DNA from: an uncultured Bacteroidales bacterium
GTDB lineage: Bacteria > Bacteroidota > Bacteroidia > Bacteroidales > Tenuifilaceae
NCBI GenBank assembly: GCA_937915475.1
Contig: CALGIR010000174.1
Span: forward strand, 1-14,135
DNA length: 14,135 nucleotides
Direction of reading: 5' to 3'
The position numbers were made by a program, and so were the translations under genes. Under the pieces are notes generated by a model that worked only from the letters and a program-made list of their open reading frames with translations, did not search any database and was not told the origin of the DNA. Shown here in pieces: positions 1-7,361 of this stretch (position 1 is the first letter of the stretch; every line of letters starts with the position of its first letter).

Positions 1-1229
1 AAAGGAATATACTTCTGGTTCATCACCTCCTCTAAGGGTTTTGCATTGAAAAGAGCCAAAACATAATCGTCAAAATACTCATCAGCATCATCTGCGTCAA
101 TACCAATATTTATCTTTTGCATAGCAGCCACTACTGCAGCTCTTAATGCATCTTCAGAGGCAGCGTTAGGAAGCCCATTATTCAAACGCACTTCGGCTTC
201 AGCTATAAGGAATTCCACCTCATGATAACTCATTAAGTATGTTGGGGCAGTAATAGTTGAGATTGCTGAAATACTGTAAAGTTTTTGCGCTTGCTTTGGA
301 GATCCGTTTGGTGCAAATTCTAAGCCTTCTGTTCCAGGATAAGGTGTAAAGAAAATTGTATCTCTCGGGTCTGACCTTTCGGTTAACTTATCGTGAAGAC
401 TTTTGCTAGCACCAAAATAGTCCCTATCCTTAAAAAACCTATAGAATGGGCTTTGAGTAGATTTCCCATTGTAGTCAAATTGGGCTTGCTCTTTAGCAGA
501 TTCAAAGGATTTTTTTGCAAAAGTTATCACATCAGCATACTTTGGGGTTATTTTCGATAAGCGCATTGTATATCTAGCTTTAAGGCCATATGCAAATTTT
601 TCCCAAAGACCTATTTTACCTCCGTAGATAAAATCTTGCCCTCCTAAGGAAGGAAAATCGCTATCCTTGTTAAGGTTCTCGATTGCATCATCCAAAAACG
701 TCATAATGTCGACATAGATATCTTTTTGCTTATCGAGTTTTGGTGTAAATACAACACCAGGCTGCAAAGCCTCACTCCAAGGAACGTCACCCATAAGGTC
801 GGTTAAAATTGCCAAGTTGTAAGCAGTTAGAATCTGTGCAATACCTAAAGTGTGGTAATTTCCTTCTTCGGAACCACCCTCGGAGCACTTCTGAATTACA
901 TCCTTAAGGTTAAAAAGATTAGCGTAAATTTGATTCCAAGAATTATTATAGGTAGTAGAGCTTGTGGGTTCCCCTGCGCGAATCTCTGCAGCATAACTCT
1001 GATTCCATACCCCAACATTATGCTCAATGTAAACACCGGCATAAAATGCTAGGTCACTACCAGTAACGCTAAAAGCAGAGGTAACCATTGCGTCAGTTAT
1101 GATAAGGTGCGATCCAACCTCTGTTGGATCGTTCACATTAGCATTAATATCATCCATTATGTCCTCTGAACATGACCATACACCTAACACAAAGAGTCCA
1201 GATAACAGGATACTAAATATTTTTCTCAT
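1..1229 (-). CDS. SusD/RagB-family nutrient-binding outer-membrane lipoprotein (SusD-like_2 type), C-terminus cut by window edge
   Basis: This is the substrate-capturing surface lipoprotein that lids a SusC channel in the outer membrane. Translation from ATG 1229-1227 is open to the window edge for 409 residues. The family usually runs to about 480-530, so roughly the last 80-120 residues lie outside. Residues 1-19 form a lipoprotein signal peptide (MRKIFSILLSGLFVLGVWS) with the lipidated Cys at 20. The following S-E-D then D-D resembles the acidic lipoprotein export signal that sends Bacteroidota lipoproteins to the cell surface. The N-terminal pattern around DINANVNDPTEV, and Trp-rich repeats such as VGVWNQ and DVPWSEAL, are typical of the SusD-like_2 (PF12771) branch rather than classical starch SusD. 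It starts 19 bp after the susC-like stop codon, so the two are co-transcribed. The ligand cannot be told from sequence; this branch is not specifically tied to glycans. Confidence 0.9.
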   Translation of the reverse strand, partial: MRKIFSILLSGLFVLGVWSCSEDIMDDINANVNDPTEVGSHLIITDAMVTSAFSVTGSDLAFYAGVYIEHNVGVWNQSYAAEIRAGEPTSSTTYNNSWNQIYANLFNLKDVIQKCSEGGSEEGNYHTLGIAQILTAYNLAILTDLMGDVPWSEALQPGVVFTPKLDKQKDIYVDIMTFLDDAIENLNKDSDFPSLGGQDFIYGGKIGLWEKFAYGLKARYTMRLSKITPKYADVITFAKKSFESAKEQAQFDYNGKSTQSPFYRFFKDRDYFGASKSLHDKLTERSDPRDTIFFTPYPGTEGLEFAPNGSPKQAQKLYSISAISTITAPTYLMSYHEVEFLIAEAEVRLNNGLPNAASEDALRAAVVAAMQKINIGIDADDADEYFDDYVLALFNAKPLEEVMNQKYIP

Positions 1230-1248
1230 AATCATTAGTTTTTAGGGT

Positions 1249-4200
1249 TTAAAAAGTTAAGTCTATTCCAAAACCATAGCTAGTTGTTTGAGGCAACGTA
1301 AATCTCTCAAACGAACCTCCCATGTTGTTGTTACCTTGTGATGTTTCTGGATCAAGGTTGCGGAGTGCAGTCCATAAAAGGAGATTACGCGCATACACTG
1401 AAACACCAACATTAACGGTTTTATAGAAGTTTCTAGGCAACTGATACCTTAGCGAAATTTCCCTTAACTTAACAAATGAGTTTTCATGAATATAGTATTC
1501 GTCAATATCTGACAATACGTTAGTATATAACTCTTGAAGTGCATACGGATCAAGTGGTCCTCCCCTAGTAATATCGTTGGGGGTTCCGTCAGGCTTTACA
1601 CCTTTAAAGACAAAGGGTGAATCCCTATCTTCTGTGATTCCAGCCATACCATAAAGATCCATTAGTCCGTTGGAACCTGAATACATTTCACCCCCATGCT
1701 TCCACTCAAACACAGCGCTAAGCGAAACTGACTTGTAGGTGAAACTGGTTGACCCATTTAGGATAAATTTCGGTGAGACTTCGCCAATTACAGCAGGTTC
1801 GCCCATTTTTGGAAAACCATGATTCCATGCTCCAGGATTATCCTCAACCACAATGTTTCCGTCATTATCGCGAACATAGGATGTACCATAAATTACTGGG
1901 TAGGTACTACCAACACCAGCACGAACCTGAGGCGTAACAAAACCACCCAAGAAAATACTCTCTACTCCAGGGGCAAGTTCGTCTACCATGTTAACCACTT
2001 TAGCATAATTTACGCTCAAATCCCACTGAAAATCTCTTGTTTTCACCGGAGTAGCATAAAATATTACCTCATGAACATCTGTTGAAACAGAACCCCCATT
2101 CATCATAAGTTCAGATGCACCTGTCGAGCCTGCCAAAGGCACTGGAAAGATTTGGTCGGTTACCTTCTGCATTGAAAATGTGTAATCAACGCCCAACCTA
2201 TTATTCAAAAATTTAAAATCAACCCCTACTTCGTATGATTTAGTATTCTGAGGTTTTAAATTCGGATCATACTGAACACCATAAGGAGTATAAGAATTCA
2301 CTCCATCAATCGGGTATTGAATTGGCCCTGAAAGCCAGAAACCGCCACCGTATGAAGGGGTTGAGTAGAAATTATTGTAAAAATTACCTGCCTGGCCAAC
2401 CTCGGCATAGGATAACCTAACCTTGGCAAACGATAGCCATGTGATATTTTTTATTGCTTCAATCTCGGTTGCAACAAAACCTAATGAAACAGAAGGATAA
2501 AAGAATGAGCGAGCGTCGCGGGGCATGGTTGAAACAACGTCATTCCTTCCAGTTGCATTTAAGTATATCATCGACTTCCAGTTTAAAGAAAGATTACCGA
2601 AGAAACCAACTGTACGATCTTGGAACTGAGACTCACTTGCTGTTACTATATTAGCGTTGTTGATATGGTTCCAACCACCAAAGTTAAAATCTTCTCCACT
2701 CTGAGTATAGGTCTTCCAACTTTGCTGATTTACTTCATTTCCAACCATTACATCAAACACAAGGTCATCTGTAATTTGCCAATCAAAAGAGGCTGTTAAT
2801 AACGAGTTAAAAACACTATTCGACCTGCCATAGTTATCCATAACACCTGTTGAGCCCCCTCTACTTCCATAGCCAAATATATCCTGTAGGTGTGTAGTGT
2901 AATTATCAGCACCCGCCTGATAACGAATATTGAGACCTGTATCTTCTCCTAATTGAGTGTTAAAATTAACAAAAGCGTTTCCAAAAAAACGTTCAGTTTT
3001 CTCATTAAAGGTATTATTATGGGGCACCCAGTATAAGTTATCAAAGCTACCACCACGGTAATAAATTTGTTTATAAGGGTTACCTGGCATATGATACGGA
3101 GTCCCCTTAAGGTTGTAACTAGAAGGAGCAGCTATAACACCAGTTAAAGACCCATCATTGGCACCAGATAGTTTATCAATATCACTCTTAATGTAGTTAC
3201 TACTAAAACCAACGTTAAAATAATCGTTTAACTTTCTCTCGGCATTTGCTTTTGCATTATAACGGGTCATTCCTGTCCCTTGTGCAATACCATCTTGATT
3301 GGTATGGCTAAATCCAACAGCAAAACTCCCCTGCTCGGTTCCTTGAGAAACATTAACATGGTCTGAAATGGTATAGCCCGTTTCAAAATAGTCTGTCCAG
3401 TTATTGTAAACCTGAGGCGTAACCCAAGGGTTTAAACCAGCTTGGTCGAGTTGAGGAACATAATACTTCCCTTCCTGCATGCCCCATGCATTGGTATATT
3501 TATTAACTGTATTACCCCCGTAACCTGGGCTATTAGGTAAGTCAACAATTTTTGGCCCCCAAGACATTGATGAGTTGGGATTGTATACACCGTCTGTACC
3601 CTGAGCATAAACCTGTTGAAAATCGGGATTACGTGAAACCACAGCAAAGTTACTGTTGTGCGAAAAGCTAACAATAGGCTTGCCTAATTTATTGCCTCTA
3701 CCGCTCTTTGTGGTAATAATTACTACACCGTTAGATGCACGAATACCATATAGCGCAGCAGCAGCCTGTCCTTTCAAAACATCAATACTCTCAATATCAG
3801 AGGGGTTAATATCAATGGCTCTATTGGCCACGTCTGCACCCGTTACACTATTTCCTGTAGAATACGGAGCTGTTGAAGATACCGGCATACCATCAATTAC
3901 ATACAGTGGAGTATTGTTTCCAGTAAACGATCGTGCGCCCCTAATTACAATTTGCGAAGAGGCACCGGGCATACCACTGGACGGTTTAATATCAACACCA
4001 GCAACTTTACCCTGCATTGCACCAAGGAGGTCAGCATTACCTGTGCGAGCAATGTCTTCATCAGAAATCTCTTGAACTGCATAACCCAAGGCTCTCTTCT
4101 CTTTCTTAATTCCTAGTGCAGTCACAACAATTTCTTCAAGTCCAAACATCTCAGACTCAAGAACAGCATTAATAACAGTACGACCACCAATTTCGATCTC

Positions 4201-4446
4201 TACTGCTTTATATCCAACAGAACGAAACACTAATGTAGTGGCATTCTGTGGAACACCTATTGAATAACGCCCATCAAGATCGGCGGATACACCAATAGTT
4301 GTTCCCTTAACCATAACGGATGCCCCAGGTAATGACATCCCATCCTCGGTACTGGTAACTGTACCGGTAATTTGCACAGTTTGCGCTTGAAGGAAGTTTA
4401 TTCCCACAAACACAACCGATGCAAAGAATACGCATAGTCTTTTCAT
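1249..4446 (-). CDS. SusC/RagA-family TonB-linked outer-membrane receptor
   Basis: A 1065-residue TonB-dependent transporter that moves a ligand delivered by its SusD partner across the outer membrane using TonB-ExbBD energy. Residues 1-21 are a Sec signal peptide ending LQAQ. Residues 24-98 form a carboxypeptidase-D regulatory-like beta domain (ITGTVTSTEDGMSLPGASV, then GVSADLDGRYSI). A TonB box-like EEIVVTALG lies at 104-112. The plug covers about 113-249 with the SusC hallmarks VIRGARSF, PLYVIDGMPV (180-189) and VLKGQAAAALYG followed by VVIITTKSG (241-249). The rest is the beta-barrel, ending in an aromatic strand (YGFGIDLTF), as expected for Bam-inserted proteins. Length is normal for SusC (950-1100). 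It is intact and is the first gene of a two-gene operon. No ECF sigma/anti-sigma, hybrid two-component or SusR-type regulator and no hydrolase lies beside it within the window. Substrate unknown. Confidence 0.95.
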   Translation of the reverse strand: MKRLCVFFASVVFVGINFLQAQTVQITGTVTSTEDGMSLPGASVMVKGTTIGVSADLDGRYSIGVPQNATTLVFRSVGYKAVEIEIGGRTVINAVLESEMFGLEEIVVTALGIKKEKRALGYAVQEISDEDIARTGNADLLGAMQGKVAGVDIKPSSGMPGASSQIVIRGARSFTGNNTPLYVIDGMPVSSTAPYSTGNSVTGADVANRAIDINPSDIESIDVLKGQAAAALYGIRASNGVVIITTKSGRGNKLGKPIVSFSHNSNFAVVSRNPDFQQVYAQGTDGVYNPNSSMSWGPKIVDLPNSPGYGGNTVNKYTNAWGMQEGKYYVPQLDQAGLNPWVTPQVYNNWTDYFETGYTISDHVNVSQGTEQGSFAVGFSHTNQDGIAQGTGMTRYNAKANAERKLNDYFNVGFSSNYIKSDIDKLSGANDGSLTGVIAAPSSYNLKGTPYHMPGNPYKQIYYRGGSFDNLYWVPHNNTFNEKTERFFGNAFVNFNTQLGEDTGLNIRYQAGADNYTTHLQDIFGYGSRGGSTGVMDNYGRSNSVFNSLLTASFDWQITDDLVFDVMVGNEVNQQSWKTYTQSGEDFNFGGWNHINNANIVTASESQFQDRTVGFFGNLSLNWKSMIYLNATGRNDVVSTMPRDARSFFYPSVSLGFVATEIEAIKNITWLSFAKVRLSYAEVGQAGNFYNNFYSTPSYGGGFWLSGPIQYPIDGVNSYTPYGVQYDPNLKPQNTKSYEVGVDFKFLNNRLGVDYTFSMQKVTDQIFPVPLAGSTGASELMMNGGSVSTDVHEVIFYATPVKTRDFQWDLSVNYAKVVNMVDELAPGVESIFLGGFVTPQVRAGVGSTYPVIYGTSYVRDNDGNIVVEDNPGAWNHGFPKMGEPAVIGEVSPKFILNGSTSFTYKSVSLSAVFEWKHGGEMYSGSNGLMDLYGMAGITEDRDSPFVFKGVKPDGTPNDITRGGPLDPYALQELYTNVLSDIDEYYIHENSFVKLREISLRYQLPRNFYKTVNVGVSVYARNLLLWTALRNLDPETSQGNNNMGGSFERFTLPQTTSYGFGIDLTF

Positions 4447-4536
4447 AGAACAAGTTTTAGGTTTAATTAGAGCTTATAGAATAAAAAATTACATGACTAA
4501 GTTATAGAAAAAAATACTTAAAAAACAAGCGTTAGT

Positions 4537-4557
4537 GAGTTTTTTTAAAAAAAACTC
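4537..4557. promoter_or_regulatory. Inverted repeat upstream of susC-like gene (dyad 1)
   Basis: A perfect dyad of 10-bp arms (GAGTTTTTTT and AAAAAAACTC) around one central A, about 90-110 bp upstream of the susC-like start. It could be an operator or a weak hairpin in the susC leader. Because most of it is A/T runs, chance is a real alternative. Confidence 0.35.
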
Positions 4558-4562
4558 TATTG

Positions 4563-4583
4563 TTTTAATAATTATTATTAAAA
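4563..4583. promoter_or_regulatory. Inverted repeat upstream of susC-like gene (dyad 2)
   Basis: A second perfect dyad with the same geometry: 10-bp arms TTTTAATAAT and ATTATTAAAA around a single T. It starts 5 bp after dyad 1, and the two centres are 26 bp apart. It contains only A and T, so it is weak evidence on its own. No clear TAnnTTTG promoter box could be placed for the susC-like gene. Confidence 0.3.
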
Positions 4584-4704
4584 AATAAAAATTTGTCGCC
4601 CCTAAAGTTAATCCAAGCATTAGAATGAAATTAGCCTAATTAAGTATAAGAACTAATCACTATTTTCCAAGAACTTGCTTATCTGCCCTCTACTAGAACA
4701 TCCT

Positions 4705-5203
4705 AACACTTAAGTTTCCCAATACCCTCCATGTCTTATTGAGTTCTATAATTTTAGTTTTTTGATATTGAATATTGCCAAATCAATGGGTGTTCCTGCA
4801 ACTACAGTATTTCAAACTCTATTAAATAAGGGTAATGTCAAGGGCATTATACTGCTGCTCATTACACATTCAACAGGAAATAGGTTTTACAACCTATAAA
4901 TAAATCACATAACTCTTTAAACTTGCCTACAAGGCAAGGGGGAATCAATTTTCCCGGCAACTCAAATGACAATAATGTTACCCTTACCCATATCCTATTA
5001 AATTAATGTTGGTTAGTAATACAACAGATTATGATAAGCAACATTACAAGCATTCCGACAAGAATTAATTTTCACACCACAGCGAAGAATCTTGACAAAG
5101 GCGTAAAAATCAAAGTCGAGGATTACTTTAAAATGCACTAGTATTTCTAAATGCCACATAATACAAATTCAGAAACATATAGAGAGGAGTTAGTAAAATT
5201 GTT
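4705..5203 (-). pseudogene. Decayed, frameshifted C-terminal half of a COG2403-type GTPase (cyclic 2,3-diphosphoglycerate synthetase-like)
   Basis: No intact ORF exists here. Reading the minus strand and changing frame gives a colinear series of fragments that match, in order, family motifs as I recall them. They are: 5203-5150 NNFTNSSLYVSEFVLCGI (family NKVDTA...V..NI); 5145-5134 NTSA, then 5129-5094 KVILDFDFYAFV (NP.A.VI.A.SPI.V); 5025-4981 VVLLTNINLIGYG-stop-G (TLTHGGM.YGAG); 4958-4938 AGKIDSP and 4939-4892 PCLVGKFKELCDLFIG (EIVDPRPYAVGSIKETYEKYPHIG); 4886-4863 NLFPVECV (NVLPAMGY); 4863-4828 NEQQYNALDITL (EQ..DLE.TI); 4829-4752 containing an in-frame stop then NTVVAGTPIDLAIF (VV.GTPIDL); 4749-4705 IELNKTWRVLGNLSV (RYEL.E.G...L). 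The N-terminal half, including the P-loop, would lie beyond 5203 and is absent, overrun by the lptB promoter region. At least six frame changes and several stops show an old, dead gene. The family assignment rests on memory, not on a search. Confidence 0.5.
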
Positions 5204-5260
5204 TTGAAGGATATTTTTATCTACTTAAAATAGAAGCAGCTGATTTTCCCTCAATTTTCG

Positions 5261-5268
5261 TACTTTTA
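5261..5268 (+). promoter_or_regulatory. Probable lptB promoter -7 box (TAnnTTTR)
   Basis: TACTTTTA, 15 bp before the lptB start, fits the Bacteroidota -7 consensus TAnnTTTG with A in place of the last G. No convincing TTTG -33 element lies 19-21 bp upstream. Transcription from here would give a leader of only about 10 nt. Confidence 0.4.
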
Positions 5269-5283
5269 CACCATTAACTAATC

Positions 5284-6018
5284 ATGGACAACATGAAACT
5301 ACACACCCACAACCTAGTTAAAAAATACAAATCAAGAGCTGTTGTAAAAGGAGCCTCAGTTGAAGTAAACCAAGGAGAGATAGTTGGTTTGCTGGGGCCT
5401 AACGGTGCCGGAAAAACAACCACCTTTTATATGATGGTAGGCTTGATTACACCCAATGCAGGTAGTATTTACTTGGATGATGAGAATATCACAAAAGAGC
5501 CTGTTTTCAGAAGAGCGCAGCGTGGAATAGGATATCTAGCCCAAGAAGCCTCGGTTTTCAGAAAGTTGAGCGTAGAGGATAATCTGAGGGCAGTGCTTGA
5601 AATGACCAAGTTTAGCAAAGAGTATCAAAAGGAAAAAGTTGAATCGTTGCTGAGCGAGTTTGGGCTTCATAAAATAAGAAAAAGTTTAGGTATTCAGCTA
5701 AGCGGAGGCGAGCGTCGAAGAACAGAGATAGCAAGAGCACTAGCTCTTGAGCCAAAATTCATACTGCTTGATGAGCCTTTTGCTGGTGTAGACCCTATTG
5801 CTGTTGAGGATATACAATCAATTGTATCCAAACTAAAGGACAAGAACATTGGTATACTTATTACCGACCATAATGTTCACGAAACCCTTACCATTACCGA
5901 CAGAGCTTACCTACTATTTGAGGGCGATATTTTAAAAGCCGGAACAGCTGAAGAACTTGCCGAAGACCCTGAGGTAAGGAAGGTTTACCTTGGAGAAAAC
6001 TTTGAACTCCGCCGATAA
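5284..6018 (+). CDS. lptB: LptB, lipopolysaccharide export ABC transporter ATP-binding protein
   Basis: The cytoplasmic ATPase that, as a dimer with the LptF and LptG membrane subunits, powers extraction of LPS from the inner membrane and its passage over the Lpt bridge. The protein has 244 residues, the usual length (about 240). All ABC motifs are visible: Walker A GPNGAGKT at 38-45, Q-loop Gln87 in YLAQEASVFRKLSVEDNL, signature LSGGE at 139-143 followed by RRR, Walker B ILLDEP with D163/E164, and switch His196 in TDHNVHET. The QEASVFRKL sequence and the C-terminal RKVYLGENFELR are diagnostic of LptB rather than a generic ABC ATPase. ATG 5284 is used; Met4 is a possible alternative. It is monocistronic here and converges with kdsD, another LPS gene. 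The lptF/G/A/C partners are not in the window. Confidence 0.95.
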   Translation: MDNMKLHTHNLVKKYKSRAVVKGASVEVNQGEIVGLLGPNGAGKTTTFYMMVGLITPNAGSIYLDDENITKEPVFRRAQRGIGYLAQEASVFRKLSVEDNLRAVLEMTKFSKEYQKEKVESLLSEFGLHKIRKSLGIQLSGGERRRTEIARALALEPKFILLDEPFAGVDPIAVEDIQSIVSKLKDKNIGILITDHNVHETLTITDRAYLLFEGDILKAGTAEELAEDPEVRKVYLGENFELRR

Positions 6019-6055
6019 GATTAAGGATACAAATTATACAGTACTTACCTTTACA

Positions 6056-6075
6056 CCTAAATATGGTTATTTAGG
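6056..6075. other. Small hairpin downstream of lptB
   Basis: Perfect 8-bp stem CCTAAATA / TATTTAGG with loop TGGT, 38 bp after the lptB stop. It has no T-run, so it is not a canonical intrinsic terminator, although it may mark the 3' end of the lptB transcript. A promoter-like TACCTTTA overlaps just upstream at 6046-6053 on the plus strand but has no intact gene after it. The rest of the 224-bp convergent gap (6019-6242) shows nothing else I can name. Confidence 0.3.
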
Positions 6076-6242
6076 CTTAACTTGACGATACAAGAATAGG
6101 TCAACCAAGTTCTTGATGCACCAACTAAAGAAAGAAGTCTATCAGAAATCCCGTTAGTTTTTCAGATATTCCCCAAAAGAAATTACCATTCATACACAAC
6201 ATCTTACAGGCACCCTAAAGAACTATCCTCCGAAAACCTTTC

Positions 6243-7205
6243 CTAAACAATTCCCTCCCTTAGTATATCATGCAGATGAATCATTCCAACATAAACCCCC
6301 TCTTTAACCACAAGCAATTGGGTTATCTTATTAGTCTCCATTAGGTTAAAAGCATTTATTGCCATCTCATCATAATCAGTTGTTTTGGGAGACTTCGACA
6401 TAATCATCTCGGCGGTTAAACTGCTTGTATCGGTATTCTTCTGGAGCATACGCCTTAAATCTCCGTCAGTAACAATTCCTGCAATTTGTTCTTTATTATC
6501 TACTACAGCTGTGGCTCCCAATCGTTTTGACGAGATTTCAATAATTACGTTTTGAATTGTCTCGTTAAGATTAACCTTTGGACAAAGCTGCTCATCAAAA
6601 ATATCAGAAACCCTCATGTACAATTTCTTACCCAATGAGCCCCCTGGATGAAATCGCGCAAAATCGGCGGGAGTAAATCCTCTTAGCTTAAGTAGGCAAA
6701 CGGCAAGCGCATCGCCAATAACCAGCTGTGCTGTTGTGCTCGAAGTTGGAGCTAAATTGTTTGGGCAAGCCTCAACTTCAACGGTTGCTTTAAGCACAAA
6801 ATCGGCCTTTTGCCCTAGGTAACTATTAATATTTGAAACAATACCCACCAGTTTGTTGCCCAAGTTTTTAATTAGCGGAACCAGCACCTTAATCTCAGGA
6901 GTATTGCCACTTTTCGAAAGGCAAAGGATTACATCATCTTGCTGAATAATCCCTAGGTCGCCATGAATAGCATCGGCAGCATGCATAAAAATTGCTGGTG
7001 TCCCTGTTGAATTGAATGTTGCAACAATTTTTTCGGCAATTATTGCACTCTTCCCAATTCCCGTTACAATAGCCCTTCCCTTCGAATTGTAAAGCAATTT
7101 TACTGCTTGCTCAAAATCTTTGTCTATATAATTTACCAAGTCTAAAATTGCTTTGGCTTCTGTTTCTATGGTTTGCTTTGCAAGATGATTTATATCAATA
7201 ACCAT
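6243..7205 (-). CDS. kdsD: D-arabinose-5-phosphate isomerase, KpsF/GutQ/KdsD family
   Basis: Cytoplasmic enzyme converting D-ribulose 5-phosphate to D-arabinose 5-phosphate, the first step of Kdo synthesis for LPS. The 320-residue length and layout match the family: SIS sugar-isomerase domain at about 35-170, then two CBS domains at about 205-260 and 265-320. The SIS domain shows VTGIGKSAIIAEKI, HGDLG, and LCLSKSGNTPEI. Against E. coli KdsD as I recall it, a constant 7-residue offset places all active-site residues: K52 (K59), H81 (H88), E104 (E111), E145 (E152) and H186 (H193, in FARFHPGGSLGK). It is therefore expected to be catalytically competent. It is divergent from recQ across a 156-bp gap and convergent with lptB. 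No Shine-Dalgarno stands out before ATG 7205. A gutQ-like role cannot be excluded, but LPS context favours kdsD. Confidence 0.93.
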   Translation of the reverse strand: MVIDINHLAKQTIETEAKAILDLVNYIDKDFEQAVKLLYNSKGRAIVTGIGKSAIIAEKIVATFNSTGTPAIFMHAADAIHGDLGIIQQDDVILCLSKSGNTPEIKVLVPLIKNLGNKLVGIVSNINSYLGQKADFVLKATVEVEACPNNLAPTSSTTAQLVIGDALAVCLLKLRGFTPADFARFHPGGSLGKKLYMRVSDIFDEQLCPKVNLNETIQNVIIEISSKRLGATAVVDNKEQIAGIVTDGDLRRMLQKNTDTSSLTAEMIMSKSPKTTDYDEMAINAFNLMETNKITQLLVVKEGVYVGMIHLHDILREGIV

Positions 7206-7290
7206 TCTTTTAAGAGTTTTAATTTATAATTTTATACCCTAGTTAATAAACATTAACATATAAAGTAATCAGAAAACATAAAATTTAGCT

Positions 7291-7298
7291 TAACTTTA
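7291..7298 (+). promoter_or_regulatory. Possible recQ promoter -7 box
   Basis: TAACTTTA fits TAnnTTTR in the divergent kdsD-recQ intergenic region, 63 bp before the recQ ATG. No matching TTTG -33 element was found, so the call is weak. Confidence 0.25.
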
Positions 7299-7361
7299 AG
7301 TTTACAAAAGTAGTTGATTTTTTTGTTTGATTTGAATAAAGGACAGGATGGAGTTAATACA

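Noticed and set aside
3656..4075. A 139-codon open frame on the plus strand opposite the susC-like gene
   Set aside because: It mirrors the plug domain of a confident SusC protein; its translation has no domain character and no start signal.
4786..4899. A 37-codon plus-strand ORF (MGVPATTVFQTLLNKG...)
   Set aside because: It is the complement of the GTPIDL-containing pseudogene fragment and has no Shine-Dalgarno or promoter.
4880..4955. Three short hairpins in a row (ATAGGTT/AACCTAT, CTTGCC/GGCAAG, GGGAA/TTCCC), considered as a structured RNA or riboswitch
   Set aside because: Stems are only 5-7 bp, there is no known riboswitch core, and they fall inside former coding sequence where such matches are likely incidental.
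5031..5141. A 36-codon plus-strand ORF starting ATG ATA AGC in the lptB upstream region
   Set aside because: No ribosome binding site or recognisable protein; it lies antisense to the fragments of the proposed GTPase pseudogene, which explain the sequence better.
7314..7361. Upstream TTG start adding 16 residues to RecQ
   Set aside because: The added residues are low-complexity and unlike RecQ N-termini; ATG 7362 has a GGAG at proper spacing.
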